From an uncultured Alphaproteobacteria bacterium (GTDB lineage Bacteria > Pseudomonadota > Alphaproteobacteria > HIMB59 > GCA-002718135): DNA of 64,000 bases. Below the pieces are notes generated by a model, which searched no databases, was not told the origin of the DNA, and saw only the letters and a list, made by a program, of their open reading frames with translations. Location of the stretch: assembly GCA_902575815.1 (NCBI GenBank), contig CACGTA010000003.1, forward strand, positions 31,898 through 95,897, written 5' to 3'. A program made the position numbers and the translations under genes. This document shows positions 28,011-36,502 of the stretch, piece by piece. Position 1 is the first letter of the stretch. Each line of letters begins with the position of its first letter.

Positions 28011-28484
28011 TTAACAATCGTTTATTAACTGATTATAGGCTGCAGTAAATCCATTGAGGGTATAGATGTCATTGGTAATTGTGCCTCTTGAAGATTCACC
28101 TGTAATCTTAAGCTCAAGTCCTTTTTTCATAGCAAAAATTACTTTAGCATCTTCTTCTGTCCAAGCAGCAGTTGGCAAATCTTCAGTTGTATAAAATTTG
28201 TATTCTCCTTTATCTATACTTACAATAATATCGGAGGGAACCTTGTAGCTATAACCAGCCTCTATTTGAACTACAGTGTCTGGATCGCCTATATTTTTAT
28301 AGACTAGAACATAGAAGTCTCCTCTTTTCTTATTATTTGGTAAATCTGTTTCTGTTGCTAAGCTGCCAATATAACAATACTCATCAGCCTTCTCAAAAGA
28401 CCATTTACCTACTTCTAAAGCATTTAAGGTGCTTGAATGTGCTACATATAGCACAAGTAAAAACTTAAGAATAATTTTCATCAA
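28011..28484 (-). CDS. Invasion-associated locus B (IalB)-like periplasmic protein
   Basis: 157 residues with a signal peptide (MMKIILKFLLVLYVAHSSTLNALEVG). The core has the IalB pattern: WSFEKADEYCYIGSLATE, a central basic/polar strand region, a MKKGLELKITGES segment and the final tyrosine/cysteine-containing helix GFTAAYNQLINDC. Two cysteines, one early and one at the end, could form a disulfide. IalB proteins are common periplasmic proteins in non-pathogenic alphaproteobacteria, with no clear function. The true start may be the second Met. Confidence 0.7.
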   Translation of the reverse strand: MMKIILKFLLVLYVAHSSTLNALEVGKWSFEKADEYCYIGSLATETDLPNNKKRGDFYVLVYKNIGDPDTVVQIEAGYSYKVPSDIIVSIDKGEYKFYTTEDLPTAAWTEEDAKVIFAMKKGLELKITGESSRGTITNDIYTLNGFTAAYNQLINDC

Positions 28485-28553
28485 TTGCTTCTTTTAGTAT
28501 ATCTTATGCAATTAGTTAAGAGCGTTTAATCAATGTTAGGGTCTTTTTGAATT

Positions 28554-29090
28554 ATGGAAAAATCAAACTTAAGTAACTTGATGAAAAGGATTCAAAAAGA
28601 CCGCGACGAAATGGCTTTTTCAGAAGTTTTTGATTTTTTTGCACCAAAAGTTAATGCCTACTTTATCCAAAATGGCATTAGATTTGAAAGCTCTGAAGAA
28701 CTAACACAAGAGGTTTTAAGTACTGTTTGGGCAAAATCAAACCTTTATGACTCAAATAAATCAGCTCTCTCAACATGGATTTTTACTATAGCAAGAAACA
28801 AAAAAATAGACTTTTTCAGGAAAAATTCAAAAATAGATTTTATAGAAGAGGACATAAGAGAGTTTTTATACCAAGATAGAGAATTTAACCTAATTGAAGA
28901 AAACGAAGCAAAAAAACAAATAGAGAGAATAAATAATGAGCTCGATGAACAGCAAAAAATAATGATAAAAATGAATTTTTTTGAAAATAAAAGTCATAAA
29001 AAAATTGCAGATGAACTTGAAATTCCTTTGGGGACAGTTAAATCAAGAATAAGGCATATTTTAACAAAAATGCAGGGATTTTTAAGATGA
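28554..29090 (+). CDS. ECF-type RNA polymerase sigma factor (RpoE/ECF11-like)
   Basis: 178-residue sigma factor with region 2 (AFSEVFDFFAPKVNAYFIQNG ... EELTQEVLSTVWAKSNLYDSNKSALSTWIFTIARNKKIDFFRK) and region 4 (ELDEQQKIMIKMNFFENKSHKKIADELEIPLGTVKSRIRHIL). No region 1.1 or 3 is present, so it is an ECF sigma. It overlaps a ChrR-like cupin protein by ATGA, the standard layout of the Rhodobacter RpoE-ChrR singlet-oxygen system. The same window encodes carotenoid genes, so a photo-oxidative stress role is plausible but inferred. Confidence 0.9.
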   Translation: MEKSNLSNLMKRIQKDRDEMAFSEVFDFFAPKVNAYFIQNGIRFESSEELTQEVLSTVWAKSNLYDSNKSALSTWIFTIARNKKIDFFRKNSKIDFIEEDIREFLYQDREFNLIEENEAKKQIERINNELDEQQKIMIKMNFFENKSHKKIADELEIPLGTVKSRIRHILTKMQGFLR

Positions 29091-29716
29091 ACGGAACAGT
29101 AGTAAAAAATCAGCTTATATTTGATTTTGCATCAGGGATACTAGGTCCAGCAAAGTCTCTATTTGCTTCAACATATTTACAATTAAATTCAAATGCTTCT
29201 AAAATTGGTAGTACATTTGAAAAGATTTTGGGTGAAAATTTAATGGATAACGAAAACATTAATCCTAAAAACTTGAAGTATTCAGACTGCATTAACAGTG
29301 CAAATATTAAATCTACCTCAAATATTAAAGATCCAGTAACTAGCTTCTTTGGTAACCTTAATAATTTAAAGTGGAAACAAGTTTATAAAGGTTTCAAAGA
29401 GTATACAGCACAGATTGACGATATAGATGAATTAAAATTAATTAAAATGGATCCTGGAGTTTCTGTACCACTCCACTCCCATGGTGGAAAAGAGTATATA
29501 TTAGTTTTAGAGGGAAGCTTCTGCGATGAATATGGTGTATACTCTAAAGGGGATATTCAGATAAATGACCAAAAAATAAAACATACCCCAATCGCATCAA
29601 GAGATACTGGTTGTGTATGTTTAAGTATTACTGAAAAAGATGTGATTTTCTTTGGTAAATACGGATCTTTCTTAAATTTATTTACATTTATTAAATCTTT
29701 TTTTAAGTCAAAATAA
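29087..29716 (+). CDS. ChrR-like cupin anti-sigma factor lacking the N-terminal zinc ligands
   Basis: 209 residues with the two-domain layout of ChrR. The C-terminal cupin keeps all four expected metal ligands: His130, His132, Glu136 and His166, each offset by 11 from ChrR H141, H143, E147 and H177. The N-terminal anti-sigma domain keeps the helical pattern (QLIFDFASGILGPAKSLFASTYLQL). However, the ChrR zinc ligands H31, C35 and C38 are replaced by Tyr30, Asn34 and Ala37, and no His stands at the H6 position. Sigma binding would have to be metal-free. Coupled to the sigma gene by ATGA. Confidence 0.85.
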   Translation: MNGTVVKNQLIFDFASGILGPAKSLFASTYLQLNSNASKIGSTFEKILGENLMDNENINPKNLKYSDCINSANIKSTSNIKDPVTSFFGNLNNLKWKQVYKGFKEYTAQIDDIDELKLIKMDPGVSVPLHSHGGKEYILVLEGSFCDEYGVYSKGDIQINDQKIKHTPIASRDTGCVCLSITEKDVIFFGKYGSFLNLFTFIKSFFKSK

Positions 29717-29740
29717 ATACATTATTGTATAACTCTCAGC

Positions 29741-30736
29741 GTGACCAAAATTCACGTGCATTTTATAAGAGGTAAAGATATTGAAAGTACCCATCAAGTT
29801 AAAGCATTGGTAACAAATTTTGATGGTAGAATTTTGTTGTCTACAAATAATGATAATGATTTTTTTTTCCCTCGATCTTCAATTAAAATATTTCAAGCTA
29901 TTCCTTTTGCAATGTCAGGTGCAGCTAAAAATTATAAATTAAATGGTAAACACTTAGCTTTAGCCTGTGCTTCTCACAAAGGAGAGAGTTTTCACATAAG
30001 TGAACTAAAAAAATGGATTTCAAAAATAAAATTAAAAACAAAAAATTTACAATGTGGTATTCATGGACCATTAGATAAAACAGCTTCAGAAAAAATAATA
30101 TATTCTAGAAAAAGATTTAACGAGTTACATAACAATTGTGCTGGCAAACACTTAGCTATGTTAACAAGCTGTCTGTATAATAATCATAACATTACAAATT
30201 ATTTAGATTTCAATCATCCATATCAAAAAAATATAAGAAAAGTTTTCAATAAATTTACAGAGACAAAATTATCAAAAAAAAATTTCTCTTTAGATGGTTG
30301 TAGCGCTCCACAATATTCATTTCGAATAAAATCAATATCTAAAGCCTTAAATAATTTAATTAGATGTTATAATAGTAATATTGAATATTCAATGGCAGCA
30401 AGAATACTGATTGATTCAATTTTAAAGTATCCAAATTATATTGGAGGAAAAAATAGCTTTGATACAAAAGTAATTGATTCTTCACAAAGTAAAATATTTT
30501 GTAAACATGGTGCTGAAGGTGTTTTTTTGTTTGCTCATTTGACAAAGGGAATAAGCGGAGTGGTTAAAGTAACAGATGGAAATGAAAGAGCAATACCGAC
30601 GACTATAATGAATATTTTTAAAAAATTGAAAATAATGAATAAAAGTGAATTAAGAAACTTACAAAGAAAAGAAGAGTTTTATCTTAAGAATCATGCAGAA
30701 AAGAAGATTGGGTATATTAACTGTAAAATAATATAA
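29741..30736 (+). CDS. Type III (ReAV-like) L-asparaginase
   Basis: 331 residues of the asparaginase II family typified by Rhizobium etli ReAV, unrelated to classical type I/II enzymes. The SxxK catalytic pair is Ser46-Lys49. The zinc and site residues Cys133, Lys136 (NNCAGKHLAM) and Cys187 (LDGCSAPQ) match ReAV C135, K138 and C189 with a constant offset of 2. It hydrolyses asparagine to aspartate and ammonia. The start is GTG at 29741, 24 bp after the ChrR-like gene. The 3' end overlaps the convergent membrane gene by 20 bp. Confidence 0.88.
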   Translation: MTKIHVHFIRGKDIESTHQVKALVTNFDGRILLSTNNDNDFFFPRSSIKIFQAIPFAMSGAAKNYKLNGKHLALACASHKGESFHISELKKWISKIKLKTKNLQCGIHGPLDKTASEKIIYSRKRFNELHNNCAGKHLAMLTSCLYNNHNITNYLDFNHPYQKNIRKVFNKFTETKLSKKNFSLDGCSAPQYSFRIKSISKALNNLIRCYNSNIEYSMAARILIDSILKYPNYIGGKNSFDTKVIDSSQSKIFCKHGAEGVFLFAHLTKGISGVVKVTDGNERAIPTTIMNIFKKLKIMNKSELRNLQRKEEFYLKNHAEKKIGYINCKII

Positions 30737-31154
30737 GTAACAAAAATATAGAAATGAGTATTGTTAATGGCAATCTTAGAAAATAGAAAGCGCTTTTATT
30801 TAATTCGTTAGAAAATATTATGATGTAGTCAAAAAATAATTGTGTTAACAACAACAGAATTATTAAAATAAATATTATTAAAATATTAATATTATAGAGA
30901 TTTAATATTATAATAATAACTGAGAATAGGCTTGGTAAAAAACCATATACTACAATATGTATTGGTGGATTATTTTTTAAATTCCAGTTAATTGATCCGA
31001 TAAAAACAATAATTATTAAACTATAATAAGTAATAAAATTGAATAAAATCTGTTCTTTAATTTTAAAAAAATAAAATTTATCTAAAAATACTATAGCATA
31101 TGGTATTAACCCAAAATATGAAATTAGGAATTGTATATTAATTTTTTTTAACAT
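30717..31154 (-). CDS. DUF3429-like membrane protein
   Basis: 145 residues with about five hydrophobic spans. The N-terminal YFGLIPYAIVFL and the central YYSLIIIVFIGSINWNL fit the DUF3429/TMEM69 family pattern (GLIPF... FLGGxxW). Function is unknown. The composition is extremely Ile/Leu/Phe-rich. It is convergent with the asparaginase gene (20-bp overlap) and nearly back-to-back with the next plus-strand gene (5 bp between starts), leaving almost no promoter room. Confidence 0.65.
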   Translation of the reverse strand: MLKKINIQFLISYFGLIPYAIVFLDKFYFFKIKEQILFNFITYYSLIIIVFIGSINWNLKNNPPIHIVVYGFLPSLFSVIIIILNLYNINILIIFILIILLLLTQLFFDYIIIFSNELNKSAFYFLRLPLTILISIFLLLILFYS

Positions 31155-31159
31155 TTTAT

Positions 31160-32035
31160 ATGATTGAAAATAATATCATTTTAGAAATAGAAAAACTTTT
31201 AGATAATAAAAAAATTTTAGATTACAACATTTTATCTGACTCTTTTGGAATAAATTGTTTGAAAATTGATACAGAAGATAAAGAGCGATATATTGTAAAG
31301 TATTATTACAAAAAAGAGGGTAGGTTCAATGCAATAAAGTCTGAAGCTGATAATATTCTTTTTTTAAATAGTCATAACTTCAATTTTTTTCCAAAAATCA
31401 TTAATAATAATAATAAATTCCTTATAATGTCGTTCATAGATAACAATAATAATCTACCAATTAAGACTAATGATGATTTATTAGGTGCTATACTTTCACT
31501 TCATTCTAAAAGGAGTAATAGTTATGGATTTAATTTTGATACTCAAATTGGTGGATTAATGCAGTCAAATTCTAACTCAAAAAATTGGGTAGAATTCTAT
31601 GGTGATAAAAGATTGCATTACATATTTGATTTAATAAATAAAAATCGACCAATGGATAAAGCTATAAACACTAAAATTGAACTATTATTAAAAAAAATAG
31701 ATAATTTCATTCCCAAAAAACCAAAACCATCACTGCTACATGGTGATTTATGGGAAGGGAATATACTTTTCAAAAATAAAAAGTTTTCAGGTTTTATTGA
31801 TCCAGGATCTTTTTATGGTCATAATGAATTAGAAGTATCTTATTTGAGATGGTTTAATCCTAAATTTATTGATAGGAATTTTTTAGATAAATATAATGAT
31901 CACATCAGTATTGATAAGTACTACATAAATTATGAACCAGTTTATCAATTGTATTATTCATTATTAAATGTCTATTTATGGGATAGAGGCTATATTGAAA
32001 ACGTTCGAGGATTATTAGATAAAATTAAAATATAG
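31160..32035 (+). CDS. Fructosamine-3-kinase-like protein
   Basis: 291 residues with the fructosamine kinase/aminoglycoside-phosphotransferase fold. The catalytic loop is LLHGDLWEGNILF and the metal segment FIDPGSFYGHNELEVSYLRWF matches the family's IDPAxYYGHxExELA. QIGGLMQSNSNSKNWVEFYGDKRL is another family block. It likely phosphorylates glycated protein lysines or free ketosamines so that they decompose, a repair function. It ends 4 bp before the convergent aldo/keto reductase gene. Confidence 0.9.
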   Translation: MIENNIILEIEKLLDNKKILDYNILSDSFGINCLKIDTEDKERYIVKYYYKKEGRFNAIKSEADNILFLNSHNFNFFPKIINNNNKFLIMSFIDNNNNLPIKTNDDLLGAILSLHSKRSNSYGFNFDTQIGGLMQSNSNSKNWVEFYGDKRLHYIFDLINKNRPMDKAINTKIELLLKKIDNFIPKKPKPSLLHGDLWEGNILFKNKKFSGFIDPGSFYGHNELEVSYLRWFNPKFIDRNFLDKYNDHISIDKYYINYEPVYQLYYSLLNVYLWDRGYIENVRGLLDKIKI

Positions 32036-32039
32036 AAGA

Positions 32040-33092
32040 TTAAACACAGGGGTTGGGATCAGATAAGTGAATGTCTTCAATTTCTTTTAATAGTTCTTTT
32101 GATAGTGAAATATCGATGCTGTCTATATTCTCTTTAAGTTGATCCATTGTTGTAGCTCCAATTATATTACTAGTAACAAATGGTCGATCATTAACAAAAG
32201 CATTAGCGAAAGTGGATGGGGCGATATTGTGTTTCTGAGCAAGTTTAAAATATTTTTCAATTGCTCTTTCTCCTCTCTCAGTATGATGTCTAGAAAATCG
32301 ACGTGGCCACAGGGTATATCTTGCTTTATGAGGATTTTTTCCACCAATATATTTACCACTTAATCTGCCACCTGCTAAAGGTGAGTAAGCAAGCAAGCCA
32401 CATTTTTCTCTAATAGAAACTTCAGAATTATGGATATCAAAAACACGGTTCACCAAACTATAAACATTCTGTATTGACATCATACGGGGAAGATTTTTTT
32501 CTTTAGAAATTTGGAGATATTTCATAACACCCCAAGGTGTTTCATTTGATAACCCAGCGTATCTAATCTTACCTGCCTTAACAAGTTGATCTAAATTATA
32601 TAAAACCTCTTCTACTGTTGTCCAATCATTATCACTTGCATCATATTCAAAGTCTAAAATTCCAAACTTTGGTACTTTTCTCTCAGGCCAGTGAAGTTGA
32701 TATAAATCAATATAATCAGTTTTTAATCTTTTAAGACTTTCGTCTATTGCAGCATTCATATTTTTTTTATCAAAACCAAGATTCTTTGATCCTCCTCTTA
32801 TCCACTCAAGACCATCTGATTTTGATGCTATTTTTGATGCTAAAATTATCTTATCTCTATTTTTTCTTGCTTGGAACCAATTACCAACTATTTCCTCAGT
32901 TTTTCCGTAAGTTTCTTTTCTTGGCATTACTGCATAAAGCTCTGCTGTATCAAAAAAATTTACACCTCTTTCAACAGCATAATCCATTTGATCAAAACCA
33001 TCCTGTTGGTTATTCTGTTCACCAAAAGTCATGGTGCCTAAACAAATTACACTTACATCAATATCTGTATTTCCTAGTTTTCTATATTTCAT
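32040..33092 (-). CDS. Aldo/keto reductase (Tas-like)
   Basis: NAD(P)H-dependent oxidoreductase of 350 residues with a TIM-barrel fold. It carries YRKLGNTDIDVSVICLGTMTFGEQN, the catalytic Asp/Tyr pair in FFDTAELYAV, the Lys in ILASKIASKS and the His in YQLHWPERK. The cofactor end segment is SNIIGATTMDQLKENI. The closest pattern is E. coli Tas. The physiological substrate is unknown. It is monocistronic, convergent with the kinase-like gene and divergent from the Bax-inhibitor-like gene. Confidence 0.93.
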   Translation of the reverse strand: MKYRKLGNTDIDVSVICLGTMTFGEQNNQQDGFDQMDYAVERGVNFFDTAELYAVMPRKETYGKTEEIVGNWFQARKNRDKIILASKIASKSDGLEWIRGGSKNLGFDKKNMNAAIDESLKRLKTDYIDLYQLHWPERKVPKFGILDFEYDASDNDWTTVEEVLYNLDQLVKAGKIRYAGLSNETPWGVMKYLQISKEKNLPRMMSIQNVYSLVNRVFDIHNSEVSIREKCGLLAYSPLAGGRLSGKYIGGKNPHKARYTLWPRRFSRHHTERGERAIEKYFKLAQKHNIAPSTFANAFVNDRPFVTSNIIGATTMDQLKENIDSIDISLSKELLKEIEDIHLSDPNPCV

Positions 33093-33162
33093 ACTATTTT
33101 TACAAAATGCCTTGAAATTGTCGGATTTATAGCGATATTAGTAATAATATAAAGGAGAAATT

Positions 33163-33915
33163 ATGGCTTTAGACTTTAATCAACGATCTTACAGTAAATC
33201 AGTAGATCAGACAGCAATTGATGAAGGCTTGAGAGCTTACATGCTTAAAGTCTACAATTATATGACAATTGGCTTATTACTTACTGGTTTTATTGCTTAC
33301 TTTTTTGGAAAAGCATCAATAGTTACAAATGATATAGGGCAAATTGTTGGGGTAACACAGGTAGGTGCATTACTTTTTGGCTCTCCTCTAAAATGGGTTG
33401 TTATGCTAGCGCCTTTAGGTTTTGTATTTTATTTAAGTGCGAGAATTAATAGAATGTCGGTATCAGCTGCTCAAATAACATTCTGGCTATTTGCAAGTAT
33501 TATGGGTTTATCACTTGCATCAGTATTTATCGAATTTACTCAAACTTCTATAGCAAGAGTATTTTTTATTACAGCAAGTACTTTTGGAGCAATGAGTTTG
33601 TATGGTTATACAACAAAAAGAGATTTAACAAAACTTGGCGGTTTTCTATTTATGGGATTGATTGGAATTATTATTGCTAGTGTAGTAAATATTTTCGTCG
33701 GATCTACAGCCTTACAATTTGCAATTTCAGTTATTGGAGTTTTAGTTTTTGTCGGCTTAACAGCTTATGATACTCAAAATATCAAAAATATGTATTATGG
33801 TGGTGATAGTGAGGAAATTGGCTCTAAGAAGGCTTTAATGGGTGCCTTAAAATTGTACCTGGATTTCATTAATCTATTTATTTTATTACTACAATTATTT
33901 GGTCAAAGAAGATAA
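33163..33915 (+). CDS. Bax inhibitor-1/YccA-family membrane protein
   Basis: 250 residues with seven hydrophobic spans. Family segments are LRAYMLKVYNYMTIGLLLTGFIAY, TASTFGAMSLYGYTTKRDLTKLGGFLFMGLIG and FVGLTAYDTQNIKNMYYGG ... KKALMGALKLYLDFINLFILLLQLFGQRR, ending in the usual conserved C-terminal tail. YccA modulates FtsH protease in E. coli, and other members are Ca2+/H+ leak channels. AAGGAG lies 5 bp before the ATG, and a perfect terminator follows, so expression is probably high and monocistronic. Confidence 0.95.
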   Translation: MALDFNQRSYSKSVDQTAIDEGLRAYMLKVYNYMTIGLLLTGFIAYFFGKASIVTNDIGQIVGVTQVGALLFGSPLKWVVMLAPLGFVFYLSARINRMSVSAAQITFWLFASIMGLSLASVFIEFTQTSIARVFFITASTFGAMSLYGYTTKRDLTKLGGFLFMGLIGIIIASVVNIFVGSTALQFAISVIGVLVFVGLTAYDTQNIKNMYYGGDSEEIGSKKALMGALKLYLDFINLFILLLQLFGQRR

Positions 33916-33946
33916 CTCTTTTAAATCCAAAATATCTTTTTATTAT

Positions 33947-33975
33947 ACCCAGTCTTTTAAAGACTGGGTTTTTTT
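33947..33975 (+). terminator. Rho-independent terminator touching the next start codon
   Basis: CCCAGTCTTT (33948-33957) pairs perfectly with AAAGACTGGG (33959-33968) over 10 bp with a one-nucleotide gap, so the loop opens a few pairs in. Seven T residues follow. The annotated ATG of the TPR-glycosyltransferase gene is at 33976, directly after the T run. Confidence 0.9.
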
Positions 33976-35784
33976 ATGTCTAACTTAGAAAATAAACTTA
34001 AGAAAATAATTAACACATTTAATAATATAAATAAGGAAGATGGTTATAGAGATATAAAAAAATTATCTGAGAAATATAAAAAGAATATAAAAGTTCTAAA
34101 TGTATTATCACAAATATCCCAAAAGATGGGCGATATAGATATGACAATAAATTCTTTAAAAAAAATTTTATTAATCGAAAATAATAATATCGATCTTCTC
34201 ACTAAAATTTATAAATTATTTTTAACCAAATCATCATTAGATGAAGCTTTAGAAAATATTAATTTAATTCTTAAGATAGAAAAAAATAATTATGAAGCGA
34301 CACGTGATAAAGCCTATATTCATTTTTTAAAAAAAGAATTTTCTGAAGCAACAAAATGTATAGAAAATATTTCAAAGTTAAAAGATGACGACTACTTTGG
34401 ATATAATATCAAAGGTTTAATATCTCTCAAAAATAATAAATTAGATATAGCTAAAAATTACTTTGAGAATGCTATCAAAATAAATAAACAATATGTTGAT
34501 AGTTATAACAATTTGGGTGTCTGTTTGCTTGAACTAGAAAAATTAAATGAAGCATATGAGGTATTTTTAGATGGATATAATATTGACACTAAAAATATTA
34601 AAACTCTAATAAACCTTGGTAATGTTTTAAGTCTTCAAGATAAGATATTAGAAGCAATAAAAATTTATAATCAAGCGTTAAATTTAGACTCAAATAATCA
34701 AGAAATTTTATCAAATATAGCAATATGTTATTGCAGAGAGGGTAGATTAGAAGAGGCAAAAATTTACTATGAAAGGGCTATAGAAATAAATCCTCATGAT
34801 TATAAATTACAATATGCATATTGCACTCTTCAATTGAAATTAAATAAATTTTCCAACTCATGGAATTTGTTTGATTCAAGATTATTAGTTGAAAAAAATA
34901 AAATTAAATTAACTAGTTTTGAATTGGTTAAAAATAAGCTTTTTGATAATTTAAAAATAGGATCGAAAGAGAACTTATTGATTTTAAGAGAACAAGGAAT
35001 TGGCGAAGAAATACTTTTTAGTTCAGTTTATCAAGATATTATTGAAAGATTTGAAAATATTAAAATTGAAGCTGATAAAAGACTGGTTTCAGTATTTAAT
35101 CGTTCTTTTGAAAAAGATATTTTTGTAGAAGATGGATACTATTCAAAGAGTTCTAAAATTTCAGAGTTTGAAAGTGTGGTTTATGCTGGGAGTATGGTCA
35201 AGTTCTTTAGAAAAAGAAAAGCTGACTTTAAAAATAAAAAATTTATATTAGCCAGAAAAGATCTAATAGATAAGTATAAAAAAATATTATCTAGTTATAA
35301 TGAAAAGCTTAAAGTAGGTATTTCATGGAAAAGCATTGTAAATATCTATGGAAGTTTAAAATCACTATCTATAAGAGATTTTGAGCCTTTATTTACTGAT
35401 GATAGGGTGATTATAAACTTACAATATGGAAATATTGAAGAAGATAAACAATATATTTCAACTCAAAAAAAATATCTAAAAACATTTGATGATTTAGATT
35501 TATTCAATGATATTGAATCTTGTATGGGTTTGTTAAAAAACTTAGATTTATTTATAACTGTAAGTAATTCAACAGCACATTTTGCAGGGGCTCTAGGAAT
35601 ACCTACTATACTCATATGTCCCAAAAAATCATCTACATATTATTATTGGAATACTGATGATGGATCTTCAATATGGTATAAAAATATTAAAGTTTTAGGA
35701 ATAGAAATTTCAGTAAGTAAAACTATTGAGCGTATTAACAAAATTGTAAAGGGAAATAATAAATTTGACTTTTCAAATAATTAA
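33976..35784 (+). CDS. TPR-repeat protein with C-terminal glycosyltransferase-like domain
   Basis: 602 residues. About the first 310 are TPR repeats (for example YNIKGLISLKNNKLDIAKNYFENAIKIN and YNNLGVCLLELEKLNEAYEVFLDG). The rest resembles the GT9/GT41-like domain found in TPR fusions: LLILREQGIGEEILF and the end block LDLFITVSNSTAHFAGALGIPTILICP. It probably glycosylates a protein or surface glycan. The ATG at 33976 follows the upstream terminator without a Shine-Dalgarno site, so the real start could be a later in-frame Met such as the one in KMGDIDM. Confidence 0.82.
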   Translation: MSNLENKLKKIINTFNNINKEDGYRDIKKLSEKYKKNIKVLNVLSQISQKMGDIDMTINSLKKILLIENNNIDLLTKIYKLFLTKSSLDEALENINLILKIEKNNYEATRDKAYIHFLKKEFSEATKCIENISKLKDDDYFGYNIKGLISLKNNKLDIAKNYFENAIKINKQYVDSYNNLGVCLLELEKLNEAYEVFLDGYNIDTKNIKTLINLGNVLSLQDKILEAIKIYNQALNLDSNNQEILSNIAICYCREGRLEEAKIYYERAIEINPHDYKLQYAYCTLQLKLNKFSNSWNLFDSRLLVEKNKIKLTSFELVKNKLFDNLKIGSKENLLILREQGIGEEILFSSVYQDIIERFENIKIEADKRLVSVFNRSFEKDIFVEDGYYSKSSKISEFESVVYAGSMVKFFRKRKADFKNKKFILARKDLIDKYKKILSSYNEKLKVGISWKSIVNIYGSLKSLSIRDFEPLFTDDRVIINLQYGNIEEDKQYISTQKKYLKTFDDLDLFNDIESCMGLLKNLDLFITVSNSTAHFAGALGIPTILICPKKSSTYYYWNTDDGSSIWYKNIKVLGIEISVSKTIERINKIVKGNNKFDFSNN

Positions 35785-35790
35785 AATTTC

Positions 35791-36501
35791 TTAATTTTTC
35801 TTGATCTCTTTATTAAATTTTTTTGATAGATATTCATCTCTTTCTTCAAGCCACTCTTTTGCGTATTCTACATCTTGCCATTCAGAAAACCATGGACCAC
35901 CTCGAGTATAATGAACAGCAAAAGGCTTTTGGTTATTATGACCTGAAGTCCAGCCCTCTAACCAATTCCATCTTTCATCTAGTGATCCAATTTCATCGTC
36001 TTGACACCATTTAAATTGATGGAGATATGCGCCAGTTTCATTATTTACTTTTTCAACTGTAAGGCTTTTAGTACTAGGATGAGCACAATTGAATACTATA
36101 AAACTGGACCAATTTTTTCTTGGATATATCGTTTGTTTTTGGCCATCCATCTTGTGTCTTTCTTTGGGAGTATAATCATGTTGAACGCAGTAAACTGCTT
36201 TAGATTCATCTAAATTATTAAACAAATTTGAAACATCATCTAAAAAAATAAAATCACAATCACAAAAAACTGCCCAGCCTTGAAAATTCATAAGTCTAGG
36301 GACTAAAAATCTTGAATAAGTAAATTGTGTAGAAGCCAATGGATCGACATCTCTAGTATAAAGATTTTTTGCAATAAGTTCATCTAATTTTAGAGAAGTA
36401 ATATTTATGTCAATACTAGAGTGTTTTAGTAATGAATGTTTACATACTCTATAAGCTATGTCCTCTTTGGAATCATAGCCTATAAAGAAATGAAGTTTCA
36501 T
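35791..36501 (-). CDS. Glycosyltransferase (GT8-like)
   Basis: 236 residues, GT-A type. It starts LHFFIGYDSKEDIAYRVCKHSLLKHS, has the nucleotide-sugar/metal motif VFCDCDFIFLDDV (DxD) near 80-90, then SSFIVFNCAHPSTK and CQDDEIGSLDERWNWLEG. A final HYTRGGPWF resembles the GT8 substrate His motif. Probably cytoplasmic and acting on glycan precursors. It is convergent with the TPR-glycosyltransferase gene (6 bp apart), so two sugar transferases form a small glycan locus next to hemY. Confidence 0.85.
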   Translation of the reverse strand: MKLHFFIGYDSKEDIAYRVCKHSLLKHSSIDINITSLKLDELIAKNLYTRDVDPLASTQFTYSRFLVPRLMNFQGWAVFCDCDFIFLDDVSNLFNNLDESKAVYCVQHDYTPKERHKMDGQKQTIYPRKNWSSFIVFNCAHPSTKSLTVEKVNNETGAYLHQFKWCQDDEIGSLDERWNWLEGWTSGHNNQKPFAVHYTRGGPWFSEWQDVEYAKEWLEERDEYLSKKFNKEIKKN

Positions 36502-36502
36502 A

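Noticed and set aside
32747-33115. 122-aa plus-strand ORF opposite the aldo/keto reductase
   Set aside because: Composition (His/Leu/Gln-rich) is that of an antisense frame and no family pattern was seen.
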